A stretch of 10,238 nucleotides of DNA from Candidatus Micrarchaeum sp. Lineage in GTDB: Archaea > Micrarchaeota > Micrarchaeia > CAILAH01. The stretch lies in assembly GCA_020723045.1 (NCBI GenBank), contig DYJQ01000034.1:1-10238 (forward strand). Direction: 5' to 3'. This document shows positions 1 through 6,355 of this stretch, in pieces. The position numbers and the translations under genes are program-made. Under the pieces are notes generated by a model, which saw only the letters and a list, made by a program, of their open reading frames with translations, was not told the origin of the DNA and made no database searches. Positions within the stretch are counted from its first letter, which is position 1; each line of letters begins with the position of its first letter.

Positions 1-2772
1 GCATTTATCATAGGAATGCAAAGTATACCAGATAATTATGCACCACTCTTCGTTAAAAAGTATGGGGATAGAATAATGGCAGCCTTCATGCCTGCAGACA
101 TCATTCATCTAATGGTATATATGGGATCATGGATGAACTCATTCAACAACGCAAAGGACCTTGAAGGACTGAGAGATTACGTAAATGATATCCAGTTTAA
201 ACTGGATATAGTACTTGCATGGAACACATACAGAGTATATGAGGGTACAAGAAAACATCCTAAAACTCCAACGATACGAGGGCCTATGGGTAAAGAGTTT
301 TATAACATGTTGGTGCCGGCGTCACAACTCTATCTTAACAGGTTTGTGTCATTATTCAAGGAGAGTGAGTTTTACACGAGCGGGGACTTTCAAAGAGCCG
401 TGAATGCATCACTGCAGAGAGATACTCTTTATATACAGAAATATCCTGACCTGTTCGCTGGACCGCTAGTGCTTATGAGAAACTTAGATGAGGCATTCAT
501 TAATGCCTTCGGCCCCATAGTGCGTATGGGTGTAAACGAGCAAGGCATGGATGTTGAGGTGATCAACTTTGACTTGGATATGTATTCACTTGCACCGAGC
601 CGCCCCCCCAAATTCGGAGAACTTCAATACTGGATGGTTGGTGGTGAGGGTAGCGGCCAGTCACATACGGTATATACTGAGGGAGAAACAAAAACGGATA
701 GCTCTAAAAAAATGGACTTAAGGTTTGGTGCATACGGAGGGGGAGGAGAGAAGGGCGAGGCTGAAGCCCTTTATGAAAAGGGCACACAGACGAATGAGAT
801 TAAGACGAATGAGACTAACCTCACTGAGAGGAGTGCCATAGAGGACCGCTTGAAGCTTACGTCAAATGTGGAGAACATTAGAGGGATTCGACAGGGTAAT
901 CTGTATGCGGAGGCGCGGAAGACCGCAGCAGAGGAGACGGTAATCACAAAGGAAGGGCAGAAACCGAAGATTGAGATACCACTCACTGCAGAGACTACAG
1001 CGGCAATATCTTTTGAGCACATGGCGCCCAAAGGGGCGATCACGGCAGCGGTGTTTGATTACAAAGACCTCGAAGAAGGTGGCAAGATAGGAAAGAGAGG
1101 GATGAATGTAGAGGTGTTCAGAAAAGAGGGTAATACGTGGGTATACGCTGGCTCCTACGAAATAAGTCCTGAGCTGGCACAACAGTTCTATACTGTGTGG
1201 CACCAGCAGTGGAACGAAAAAGTGAGTACAAGGTTTGATGGTGGTGCAGTACTATTCTTTGATAAGGACCTATTCGGCAAAAAGGATGTTATGTCCTGGG
1301 GTGGGGGTGGCGCAACACAGATGGGTAAGGTGGGTGTAGGCGCAAGGGTTGAGGTTCCAAAAGGGCATAATGAAGTTCCTAAAGGTGTGATACTCGGTAC
1401 ACTCCAGCCTGACAAGAACAAGATATGGGCAGGTTTGTTATACGTTAACCCGGAGGTCGTGCAAAACTACTCTTCCCCATATCTATACAGAGCAGTGACC
1501 ACTAAGCAAACAACACAAGAATCATTAGGTGTGAGACCTCAGCTCCCAAAGGAGGACCTGATAGGCCATGCGGAGAAGGGTGTTGCGGCCGAGCTGATGT
1601 ATGCTGAGAGTGGCAAGTACTTCAGTAATGCGTTCGTATCAGCAACTTCAGAAGAATTCATGCTGGGAGCGATAAGTAAGGCAATAAAACCATGGGGTTA
1701 TTTTGGTGCAGGGGGTATCGGTACTCTTGGGTATGGGGAGAGCAATAAGGAAGGGATACCATCTGGCGGTATAGGGAGGGGGTATTACGCGACGAGCAGT
1801 AAAGCGTTCTTGGTGAGTGGATCGGTTGCGGTGCAACTGTATAAGGAATACACAGGCGTCCAGCAGAGTGCAGCCATGAGATACTTCTTTAAAAAGTGGG
1901 CGGGGATAAACAACGTTGAGGTTGTTGAGGTTTATGAGAAAGGGGATAAGAGTAATGCTGTGTTTGCTGGAGCGGAAGTAAAGCGCGATAACCTAGGAAA
2001 GATTAGGCAGATACGTATGTACTACGTAACTGGTACTACATGGGAAAAGGCACAGGATACAGTACAGCAGCACTTGGTCGGCGGCGGCTTCAAGAAAGGG
2101 ATATTTCAGTTGGAGTCGACTTGGGGCTTGGGCTATTTTGACCCAGTAACGGGCTTGGGACCGGGCGGTTCCACAAAGCTCTGGTTCTGGAACATACTAA
2201 ATGGTAAAAAATTGAAGATGACGCCTGCACTCCAACTAACTAACCTAGGTGATATGCAGGCACTAGGTGTACCAATATACATAGAGTGGAATAATTTACG
2301 TCTTGTGATGCTACCCTTCTCGTGGTACGGAAAACTCGGCAAGGATGGTAATCTAACCTTATCTACGGTTGAGATGAGCACGATAGGTCGTTTGTACATC
2401 CTAGGAGGGCACTTAGATTTTGGTGCAGGCGGGCTCAAGCAGACTACTAATGAAGAGAAACCCGGTCCTGGGTGGGTAACGTATAATCCGGAGGATAAAG
2501 CGTACCAGTATACCCTCTTTGCTGGCGGCGGCGGGTATTTCCCAGGGCTGTATTTCGATGAATGGTCATTACACCTTATCTATACATTGTGGTTCACACC
2601 TTATCAAGAGAAGCGTAATATAGGCATAGAAGTAAACATTCTTAAGTACACACCAGGAATTGAAGGGAAGGCCTACTTCAACTTCGAGAAGAATAAGTTA
2701 ATGCTTACTCCTGGGGTCGGCACCGAAGCATCGTCATGGAATGGCGGCATACTGCTGAGAGTCAATTTTTAG
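1..2772 (+). CDS. Large strand-rich, Gly/aromatic-rich protein of unknown family, 5' truncated
   Basis: The reading frame is open from base 1 to the TAG at 2770-2772. The first ATG is at 16, but the codons before it (A-F-I-I-G) contain no stop, so the true start probably lies outside the window. At least 918 residues are visible. Counting from that ATG, residues 1-200 look mostly helical. Residues 210-310 are a charged Gly/Glu/Thr-rich linker. The rest alternates hydrophobic/aromatic and polar residues in many short putative strands separated by Gly-rich turns (GGGG near 240, 425 and 835). The last 120 residues are especially barrel-like and end in ..GGILLRVNF, with a terminal Phe as in bacterial outer-membrane proteins. 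I do not recognise the family. A secreted surface protein or a beta-barrel is inferred from composition only. Any signal peptide would be upstream and is not visible. The gene is convergent with its right-hand neighbour, 14 bp away. Confidence 0.85.
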   Translation, partial: AFIIGMQSIPDNYAPLFVKKYGDRIMAAFMPADIIHLMVYMGSWMNSFNNAKDLEGLRDYVNDIQFKLDIVLAWNTYRVYEGTRKHPKTPTIRGPMGKEFYNMLVPASQLYLNRFVSLFKESEFYTSGDFQRAVNASLQRDTLYIQKYPDLFAGPLVLMRNLDEAFINAFGPIVRMGVNEQGMDVEVINFDLDMYSLAPSRPPKFGELQYWMVGGEGSGQSHTVYTEGETKTDSSKKMDLRFGAYGGGGEKGEAEALYEKGTQTNEIKTNETNLTERSAIEDRLKLTSNVENIRGIRQGNLYAEARKTAAEETVITKEGQKPKIEIPLTAETTAAISFEHMAPKGAITAAVFDYKDLEEGGKIGKRGMNVEVFRKEGNTWVYAGSYEISPELAQQFYTVWHQQWNEKVSTRFDGGAVLFFDKDLFGKKDVMSWGGGGATQMGKVGVGARVEVPKGHNEVPKGVILGTLQPDKNKIWAGLLYVNPEVVQNYSSPYLYRAVTTKQTTQESLGVRPQLPKEDLIGHAEKGVAAELMYAESGKYFSNAFVSATSEEFMLGAISKAIKPWGYFGAGGIGTLGYGESNKEGIPSGGIGRGYYATSSKAFLVSGSVAVQLYKEYTGVQQSAAMRYFFKKWAGINNVEVVEVYEKGDKSNAVFAGAEVKRDNLGKIRQIRMYYVTGTTWEKAQDTVQQHLVGGGFKKGIFQLESTWGLGYFDPVTGLGPGGSTKLWFWNILNGKKLKMTPALQLTNLGDMQALGVPIYIEWNNLRLVMLPFSWYGKLGKDGNLTLSTVEMSTIGRLYILGGHLDFGAGGLKQTTNEEKPGPGWVTYNPEDKAYQYTLFAGGGGYFPGLYFDEWSLHLIYTLWFTPYQEKRNIGIEVNILKYTPGIEGKAYFNFEKNKLMLTPGVGTEASSWNGGILLRVNF
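188..209. repeat. Perfect 22-bp palindrome inside the large ORF
   Basis: The 11-base half-site ATATCCAGTTT (188-198) is followed with no spacer by its exact reverse complement, AAACTGGATAT (199-209). The flanking bases (G187, A210) do not extend it. It is read in frame as D-I-Q-F-K-L-D-I. A perfect 11-bp arm with no loop is not expected often by chance in 10 kb. The role is unknown: it could be a binding site for a dimeric protein, a remnant of an insertion, or coincidence. Confidence 0.9.
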
Positions 2773-2788
2773 TCTTTAGTTTTCTTTT
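2773..2788 (+). terminator. T-rich terminator tract after the large ORF
   Basis: Immediately after the TAG, the plus strand is a pyrimidine-rich run containing TTT, TTTT and TTTT. This fits archaeal transcription termination, which needs U-rich tracts rather than a strong hairpin. It overlaps the end of the convergent gene, whose TAA complement is at 2787-2789. Confidence 0.45.
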
Positions 2789-3233
2789 ACTTACTCTCCT
2801 TGCTTTCCCTAAACTCCTTTAGCTGGTTCTCGAGTTCATCCAGCTGTTTGCTTATCCTCTCAAGCGTCCTTCTCATACTCCCCACTTCATATGCGAGGTT
2901 CTGAAAATATACCCTATCCGCAAACGGCGACATAACAGTTTTTTGAGGTAGCTCCTCGGTATGTACTGGCCGTGGGGATGGGGCCGTGGCAACCTGTGCC
3001 TCCGCCTCACTCTCTGTGGTTTTCTTTTTTGCGCCTACCGTATGTGTAGCTCTCATCTCCTTCTTCACCTCTCGTATCCATTTCTTAAGATTAGTGTATG
3101 GCAAGAACTTGTGCTTGCCCGTCTTCTTTGTTATTAACTCCCTCAACTCTCCCAGCTTATCTGCGTTGAGAGCCTCCCCCTCCCACTCAGCAAGCTTTTT
3201 CGTGATTATTGCCTTGACCTTATCATCCAGCAC
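2787..3233 (-). CDS. Small basic protein with C-terminal coiled coil, unknown function
   Basis: 148 residues starting at a GTG (3231-3233). An in-frame TGA lies eight codons upstream, and a GGTGG ribosome binding site sits 4 nt before the GTG, so this start is well defined. Residues 1-62 form a Lys-rich, predicted helical domain with tryptophans at about 18 and 52. Residues 65-105 are a low-complexity Ala/Thr/Glu/Pro linker, probably disordered. Residues 110-146 form an amphipathic helix with Leu/Ile spacing and alternating Glu/Lys typical of a coiled coil. There is no signal peptide or membrane segment. It lies just downstream of alba on the same strand but has its own box A in the 50-bp gap, so it can be transcribed separately. 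The basic head and coiled-coil tail next to a chromatin gene could mean a nucleic-acid-associated or scaffolding role, but this is inference only. I do not recognise the family. Confidence 0.7.
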   Translation of the reverse strand: MLDDKVKAIITKKLAEWEGEALNADKLGELRELITKKTGKHKFLPYTNLKKWIREVKKEMRATHTVGAKKKTTESEAEAQVATAPSPRPVHTEELPQKTVMSPFADRVYFQNLAYEVGSMRRTLERISKQLDELENQLKEFRESKESK

Positions 3234-3260
3234 GAAACCACCGCATCTACTTCAACTCGG

Positions 3261-3277
3261 AATTATATAAATATAAA
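3261..3277 (-). promoter_or_regulatory. Box A (TATA) for the coiled-coil gene
   Basis: On the minus strand this reads TTTATATTTATATAATT, a strong archaeal TATA-like element. It lies 28-44 bp before the GTG at 3233, within the 50-bp gap after alba, so transcription would begin a few bases before the GGTGG binding site. Confidence 0.6.
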
Positions 3278-3283
3278 ACAAAA

Positions 3284-3559
3284 TTAAGGCCTTGTGAGCG
3301 AGATTTCTATAGCGGAGACGTTGCCCTTTGAGCCATCCTCACTCGTAAGCTCCTCCGTGGTTATCTTGACGTTGCTTATCTTGGCATCATTCACAAACCT
3401 ATTCCTAACAATCTCCGCAACATCCACCGCGCGGCTTATGACCTTGCCCCTCGCCTTGATTACCACTTCCTTGGCCCCGCTGTTAAACTGCGTAACCACT
3501 GCCAGCACATAGCTCATTACATTCTTCTTCCCTATAAAGACCGTGTTCTCATCTGCCAT
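3284..3559 (-). CDS. albA: Alba chromatin protein (Sac10b family)
   Basis: 91 residues, the usual length for Alba. Alba binds double-stranded DNA and RNA as a dimer and coats or bridges the archaeal chromosome. The defining block is clear: VFIGKKNVMSYVLAVV at residues 7-22 with the paired lysines K11-K12 (the lysine acetylated in Sulfolobus Alba is equivalent to one of these), then VVIKARGKVISRAVDVAEIV and RNRF. The C-terminal hairpin, ending SAIEISLTRP, matches the family edge strand. The ATG start (3557-3559) is supported by a strong ribosome binding site, GGGTGATC, 2 nt upstream. The gene sits 38 bp after the stop of the GlmU-like gene on the same strand. A weak A/T box overlaps that stop, so alba may be both read through from the sugar-nucleotide operon and independently transcribed. 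Confidence 0.97.
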   Translation of the reverse strand: MADENTVFIGKKNVMSYVLAVVTQFNSGAKEVVIKARGKVISRAVDVAEIVRNRFVNDAKISNVKITTEELTSEDGSKGNVSAIEISLTRP

Positions 3560-3561
3560 TA

Positions 3562-3569
3562 GATCACCC
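3562..3569 (-). promoter_or_regulatory. Strong Shine-Dalgarno of alba
   Basis: GGGTGATC on the minus strand is nearly complementary to the archaeal 16S 3' end and lies 2 nt before the ATG. It fixes the start and suggests high translation, as expected for an abundant chromatin protein. Confidence 0.75.
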
Positions 3570-3590
3570 TTTTAGCACATATTAGACATA

Positions 3591-3601
3591 CAAATTTTTA
3601 T
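3591..3601 (-). promoter_or_regulatory. Possible box A for alba
   Basis: ATAAAAATTTG on the minus strand overlaps the TAA of the preceding gene and is centred about 27 bp before the alba binding site. The spacing fits an own promoter with a leader of about 10 nt. The match is weak because any A/T-rich gap would contain something similar. Confidence 0.35.
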
Positions 3602-4875
3602 TTGTTTATGGGTGTGTGCTCAAGGTTTTGCTTGCACACCACCCTTGTATTGGCAGGAACATCATCAGAGACGATTACACCAGACCCCACAATCGAGCTG
3701 CTGCCTATCTTCTTGCCGGGAAGTACTGTTGAATTGACACCAAAATTGACGTGCGGGCCGACAACACAACCCATCTTTTTCCTCCCGGAATCTTGGAGTG
3801 TGCCGTTAACCCTCATCTTGACAGTCTGCCTGTCAAACCGCAGGTTGGCAATCTGTGTCGATGAGCCGAAGTTCGTATCATGGCCCACTATGCTGTCCCC
3901 TATATACGAGAGATGCTTTGCCTTTACACCATCCATGAGTATTGAATTTTTCACTACAGTAAAACCCCCTACCTCACAGCTGGGGCCGATGTACGAGTAC
4001 TTGCGCACGTGTGCGAACGGCCCTACCTTTGCACCCCGCGCGATATAGCACGGGCCCTCAATGTATGAGTTGAAGACCTCCGCCCCCTCCTCAACAACAA
4101 TTGTGCCCGTGATAGTACACCCCTCAACCCTCCCTTTAACATCGCTCTTTAAGCCCTTCATCACATACTCATTGGCATCGAGAAGGTCCCAAGGGGTGCC
4201 TATATCATTCCAGTAGCCGTGTGCCACCACACCGTACAGCCTCCCCTCGGTGCTGAGTGGGTAGAGTGCGCTTGTAATCTCATACTCGCCACGCGGGCTT
4301 ATCTCAACATTCCTAGCTTCATCGATGAAACGCTTTCCGACGGCATACACGCTTGCATTGGCAAGATTGCTCTTAGGATTATCGGGCTTCTCGACGATAT
4401 CAACAACCCTATCGCCGTCAAGCACAGCAATCCCAAACCTCCTCGGGTCTGCCACCTCTTTAAGGAGCATTGTTGCCCCACCGTTGTGCCGGTTATGGAA
4501 TTCCACAAGGCGCTTCACATCAGAACACTCTGAGATTATATCGCCGGCCATGATGAGCACATCATCAGCACCTATGAAATCCCCTGCACTTATGACAGCC
4601 GCAGCCGTCCCCTTCCTCTTTACATCCTGCTCAATATACGTGAGTGAGGATGCGCCGAAAGTATGCCCAAACCTCCCCTCTATATGCTGTCTGAACTCGG
4701 GCCGCACAACAATGCATATCTCTGTTATGCCTAACGATTCCATACACTCAAGCGAGTGCTGTAGTATGGGCCGCCCGCCAAGTGGGAGCATACACTTAGA
4801 GATATCCTCTGTAACTGGAAGAAGACGCGTTCCAGCACCAGCAACCAGAATCACTCCTTTTTTAATCATACGCAT
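3598..4875 (-). CDS. glmU: GlmU-like sugar-1-phosphate nucleotidyltransferase / GlcN-1-P acetyltransferase
   Basis: About 425 residues, close to the length of archaeal two-domain enzymes such as Sulfolobus ST0452. The N-terminal half is a Rossmann nucleotidyltransferase: AGAGTRL at about 12-18 binds the nucleotide phosphates, K27 falls where the usual PK lysine sits (here S-K), and AGD near 111-113 supplies a metal-binding Asp. From about residue 245 the protein becomes a left-handed beta-helix of hexapeptide repeats. HLSYIGDSIVG (H321) matches the acetyltransferase active-site region. The family is known to make GlcNAc-1-P and then UDP-GlcNAc from GlcN-1-P, acetyl-CoA and UTP. Close relatives can use glucose- or mannose-1-P, so the substrate is inferred. 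The ATG at 4875 overlaps the upstream mutase stop as TGATG, so I prefer it to ATG 4884. An ATG at 4869 is also possible. It is translated in an operon with that mutase. Confidence 0.88.
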   Translation of the reverse strand: MRMIKKGVILVAGAGTRLLPVTEDISKCMLPLGGRPILQHSLECMESLGITEICIVVRPEFRQHIEGRFGHTFGASSLTYIEQDVKRKGTAAAVISAGDFIGADDVLIMAGDIISECSDVKRLVEFHNRHNGGATMLLKEVADPRRFGIAVLDGDRVVDIVEKPDNPKSNLANASVYAVGKRFIDEARNVEISPRGEYEITSALYPLSTEGRLYGVVAHGYWNDIGTPWDLLDANEYVMKGLKSDVKGRVEGCTITGTIVVEEGAEVFNSYIEGPCYIARGAKVGPFAHVRKYSYIGPSCEVGGFTVVKNSILMDGVKAKHLSYIGDSIVGHDTNFGSSTQIANLRFDRQTVKMRVNGTLQDSGRKKMGCVVGPHVNFGVNSTVLPGKKIGSSSIVGSGVIVSDDVPANTRVVCKQNLEHTPINK

Positions 4876-4877
4876 CA
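4873..4877 (-). promoter_or_regulatory. TGATG stop/start coupling between mutase and glmU
   Basis: On the minus strand the mutase TGA (4877-4875) shares its last base with an ATG (4875-4873). No good ribosome binding site precedes this ATG, so translation of the GlmU-like protein most likely depends on reinitiation by ribosomes finishing the mutase. That would keep the two products in proportion. Confidence 0.65.
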
Positions 4878-6134
4878 CACACACATTTTTACGATCGATT
4901 CAACCCCTCTGTAAACGCTCTCTGCCTTTCCCTTATCCTTATGCTCACATGTTATCCTTATAATATCCTGTGTATTGCTCCCCCTCACAAGGACCTTTGC
5001 ACCCGAGTATGTAAATAGAAGGCCGTCTAGCCTCGTGAATTCTTTAACACCCAGTTCTTTCATCAGTCTGTTTTCTATGTCTGCAAACACCTTCTCTTTC
5101 GTTTTCATTCCTGCATTATCCACCTTCCCCCTTATTGTGTAATATGGCACTGGGCCCGAGAACCCGCGCTCGCAATACATCTTCGTGAACATCAATGCCG
5201 CAAAAACCCCATCCGCAGAATGCGTAAGCGATGGAAAGACATACTCACCGCATGGCTCACCGCCAAAAACTGCATTGCTCTTCTTTGCGCTTCTCCCGAC
5301 AAAATTGCTTCCCACAGGTGTTATCTCCACATTTACGCCTTTCCTCTGCATTCCATCAACCACCAATTGGGAGGCCTCCACTGTCGTAACAAACGTCTCA
5401 CCGCCCTTGCATAGATAATCAGCCATGAGAAACAACTGCACATCCTGATCCATCACACCATGCGTGGTTATGATACGGCACCTATCGCCATCCACATCAT
5501 GCGCAACCGCAAAATCTGCACCTAAACCCGAAATGAGCCGTGGCAGATAAGAGAGCGACCGTTCATTTGGCTCTGAATCCCTCGAGAATGGATTGCTGTG
5601 CTCCGCATCAATCGTTATTACGTGCGCACCAGCCATGCGGAGGAGGGTAGGTGTGAATGCACCCGCCGTGCCGTTTGCACAATCCACTATCACGATAGGC
5701 TGTCTATCCCTTATTGCCTCTGTATCTGCCTTATTAAGTAATGCGCGTATATACCCATCCCTAAAATCAGCATTAATAATCGATTTTGCGGGCCCCCTGC
5801 CATTGCACTCCTCAACATCAACGGCCTCCACCCCGCCCTTAAACATCTTTATGCCGTTATCCCCCTCAGGGTTATGCGAGGCTGTGGCCATGATGCCAAG
5901 ACAGTTATGCAGTTTTGTATAATACGACAGGTAAGGCGTGGGGCCAATACCCAAATCATGCACGTCATTGCCGTTCTTCATGAGGACCGAGATGATACGG
6001 GATTTGAGGGCGGGGGTGGACGGCCTGGTATCACCGCATACTGCAACTGTGCCCTGCCATCCTAACCTCTCTATTGCCTTCTCAACGCGTTCTATAAGTC
6101 CATCCTCAAAAACCCCTCTGAATGAGCATTCCAT
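4875..6134 (-). CDS. Divergent alpha-D-phosphohexomutase (phosphomanno/gluco/glucosamine mutase family)
   Basis: 419 residues from the ATG at 6134; a TTG one codon earlier is less likely. The family isomerises hexose-6-P to hexose-1-P through a phosphoserine. The visible motifs are the catalytic loop TASHNP with S86, the metal loop DVDGDR (D213, D215, D217), and the sugar-specificity loop GGEPCG with E293, where Cys replaces the common Ser. The phosphate-binding loop, RGSNTQD at 384-390, departs from the usual RxSGTE. The N-terminus is short and lacks the typical FGTxGxRG, having only an SFRGVF remnant. The gene overlaps glmU by one base, so its product is probably the sugar-1-phosphate that GlmU uses (GlcN-1-P), although Man-1-P or Glc-1-P is possible. 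The first codon has no ribosome binding site, and a box A lies about 28 bp upstream, so the mRNA is probably leaderless. Confidence 0.92.
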   Translation of the reverse strand: MECSFRGVFEDGLIERVEKAIERLGWQGTVAVCGDTRPSTPALKSRIISVLMKNGNDVHDLGIGPTPYLSYYTKLHNCLGIMATASHNPEGDNGIKMFKGGVEAVDVEECNGRGPAKSIINADFRDGYIRALLNKADTEAIRDRQPIVIVDCANGTAGAFTPTLLRMAGAHVITIDAEHSNPFSRDSEPNERSLSYLPRLISGLGADFAVAHDVDGDRCRIITTHGVMDQDVQLFLMADYLCKGGETFVTTVEASQLVVDGMQRKGVNVEITPVGSNFVGRSAKKSNAVFGGEPCGEYVFPSLTHSADGVFAALMFTKMYCERGFSGPVPYYTIRGKVDNAGMKTKEKVFADIENRLMKELGVKEFTRLDGLLFTYSGAKVLVRGSNTQDIIRITCEHKDKGKAESVYRGVESIVKMCV

Positions 6135-6156
6135 CAAATTGTCTTTAACATGGGTA

Positions 6157-6167
6157 GGTTTTTAATG
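6157..6167. promoter_or_regulatory. Single box A shared by the divergent operons
   Basis: The element is CATTAAAAACC on the minus strand, and its complement contains TTTTTAATG on the plus strand. Its centre (about 6162) lies about 28 bp from both the minus-strand ATG (6134) and the plus-strand ATG (6190). Neither ATG has a ribosome binding site. This fits leaderless transcripts starting at or next to each ATG. A second A-run at 6179-6185 is too close to 6190 to act as its box A. Confidence 0.5.
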
Positions 6168-6189
6168 TTAATCCGATTAAAAAAATACC

Positions 6190-6342
6190 ATGATAAGGGA
6201 ATGCGATTCGTGCGGTATGAGGACTACTGATTACACTGAACTCAAGTGCCCAAAATGCGGCAATCCTATCTATAGGTGCAGCAGTTGCAAGAGCAATGTT
6301 GTGAACTATGTATGCAAGAAATGCGGTTTTGAGGGGCCCTAA
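6190..6342 (+). CDS. Archaeal zinc-ribbon RNA-binding-type protein (COG2888 / HVO_2753-like)
   Basis: 50 residues, easily missed because of its size. It carries four CxxC pairs at C5-C8, C20-C23, C30-C33 and C42-C45, enough to bind two zinc ions. The last residues, YVCKKCGFEGP, match the conserved C-terminal YxCPxCGFxGP of the archaeal COG2888 family, described as predicted zinc-ribbon RNA-binding proteins with a role in translation. The family includes the haloarchaeal HVO_2753 zinc-finger protein. The ATG at 6190 has no ribosome binding site and follows an A-rich run, fitting a leaderless mRNA. The stop is 13 bp before the glmM-type ATG, so the two form an operon and may be translationally coupled. 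The molecular target is not shown by the sequence. Confidence 0.9.
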   Translation: MIRECDSCGMRTTDYTELKCPKCGNPIYRCSSCKSNVVNYVCKKCGFEGP

Positions 6343-6355
6343 GGGATGGTAACCG

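Noticed and set aside
771..1203. Overlapping minus-strand open frames opposite the large ORF
   Set aside because: They overlap each other in different frames inside a long coding region and show no ribosome binding site or domain pattern.
4325..4963. 212-codon plus-strand open frame opposite the GlmU-like gene
   Set aside because: It is fully antisense to a gene with clear motifs and has a Ser/Pro/Thr-rich translation typical of a shadow frame, with no recognisable domain.
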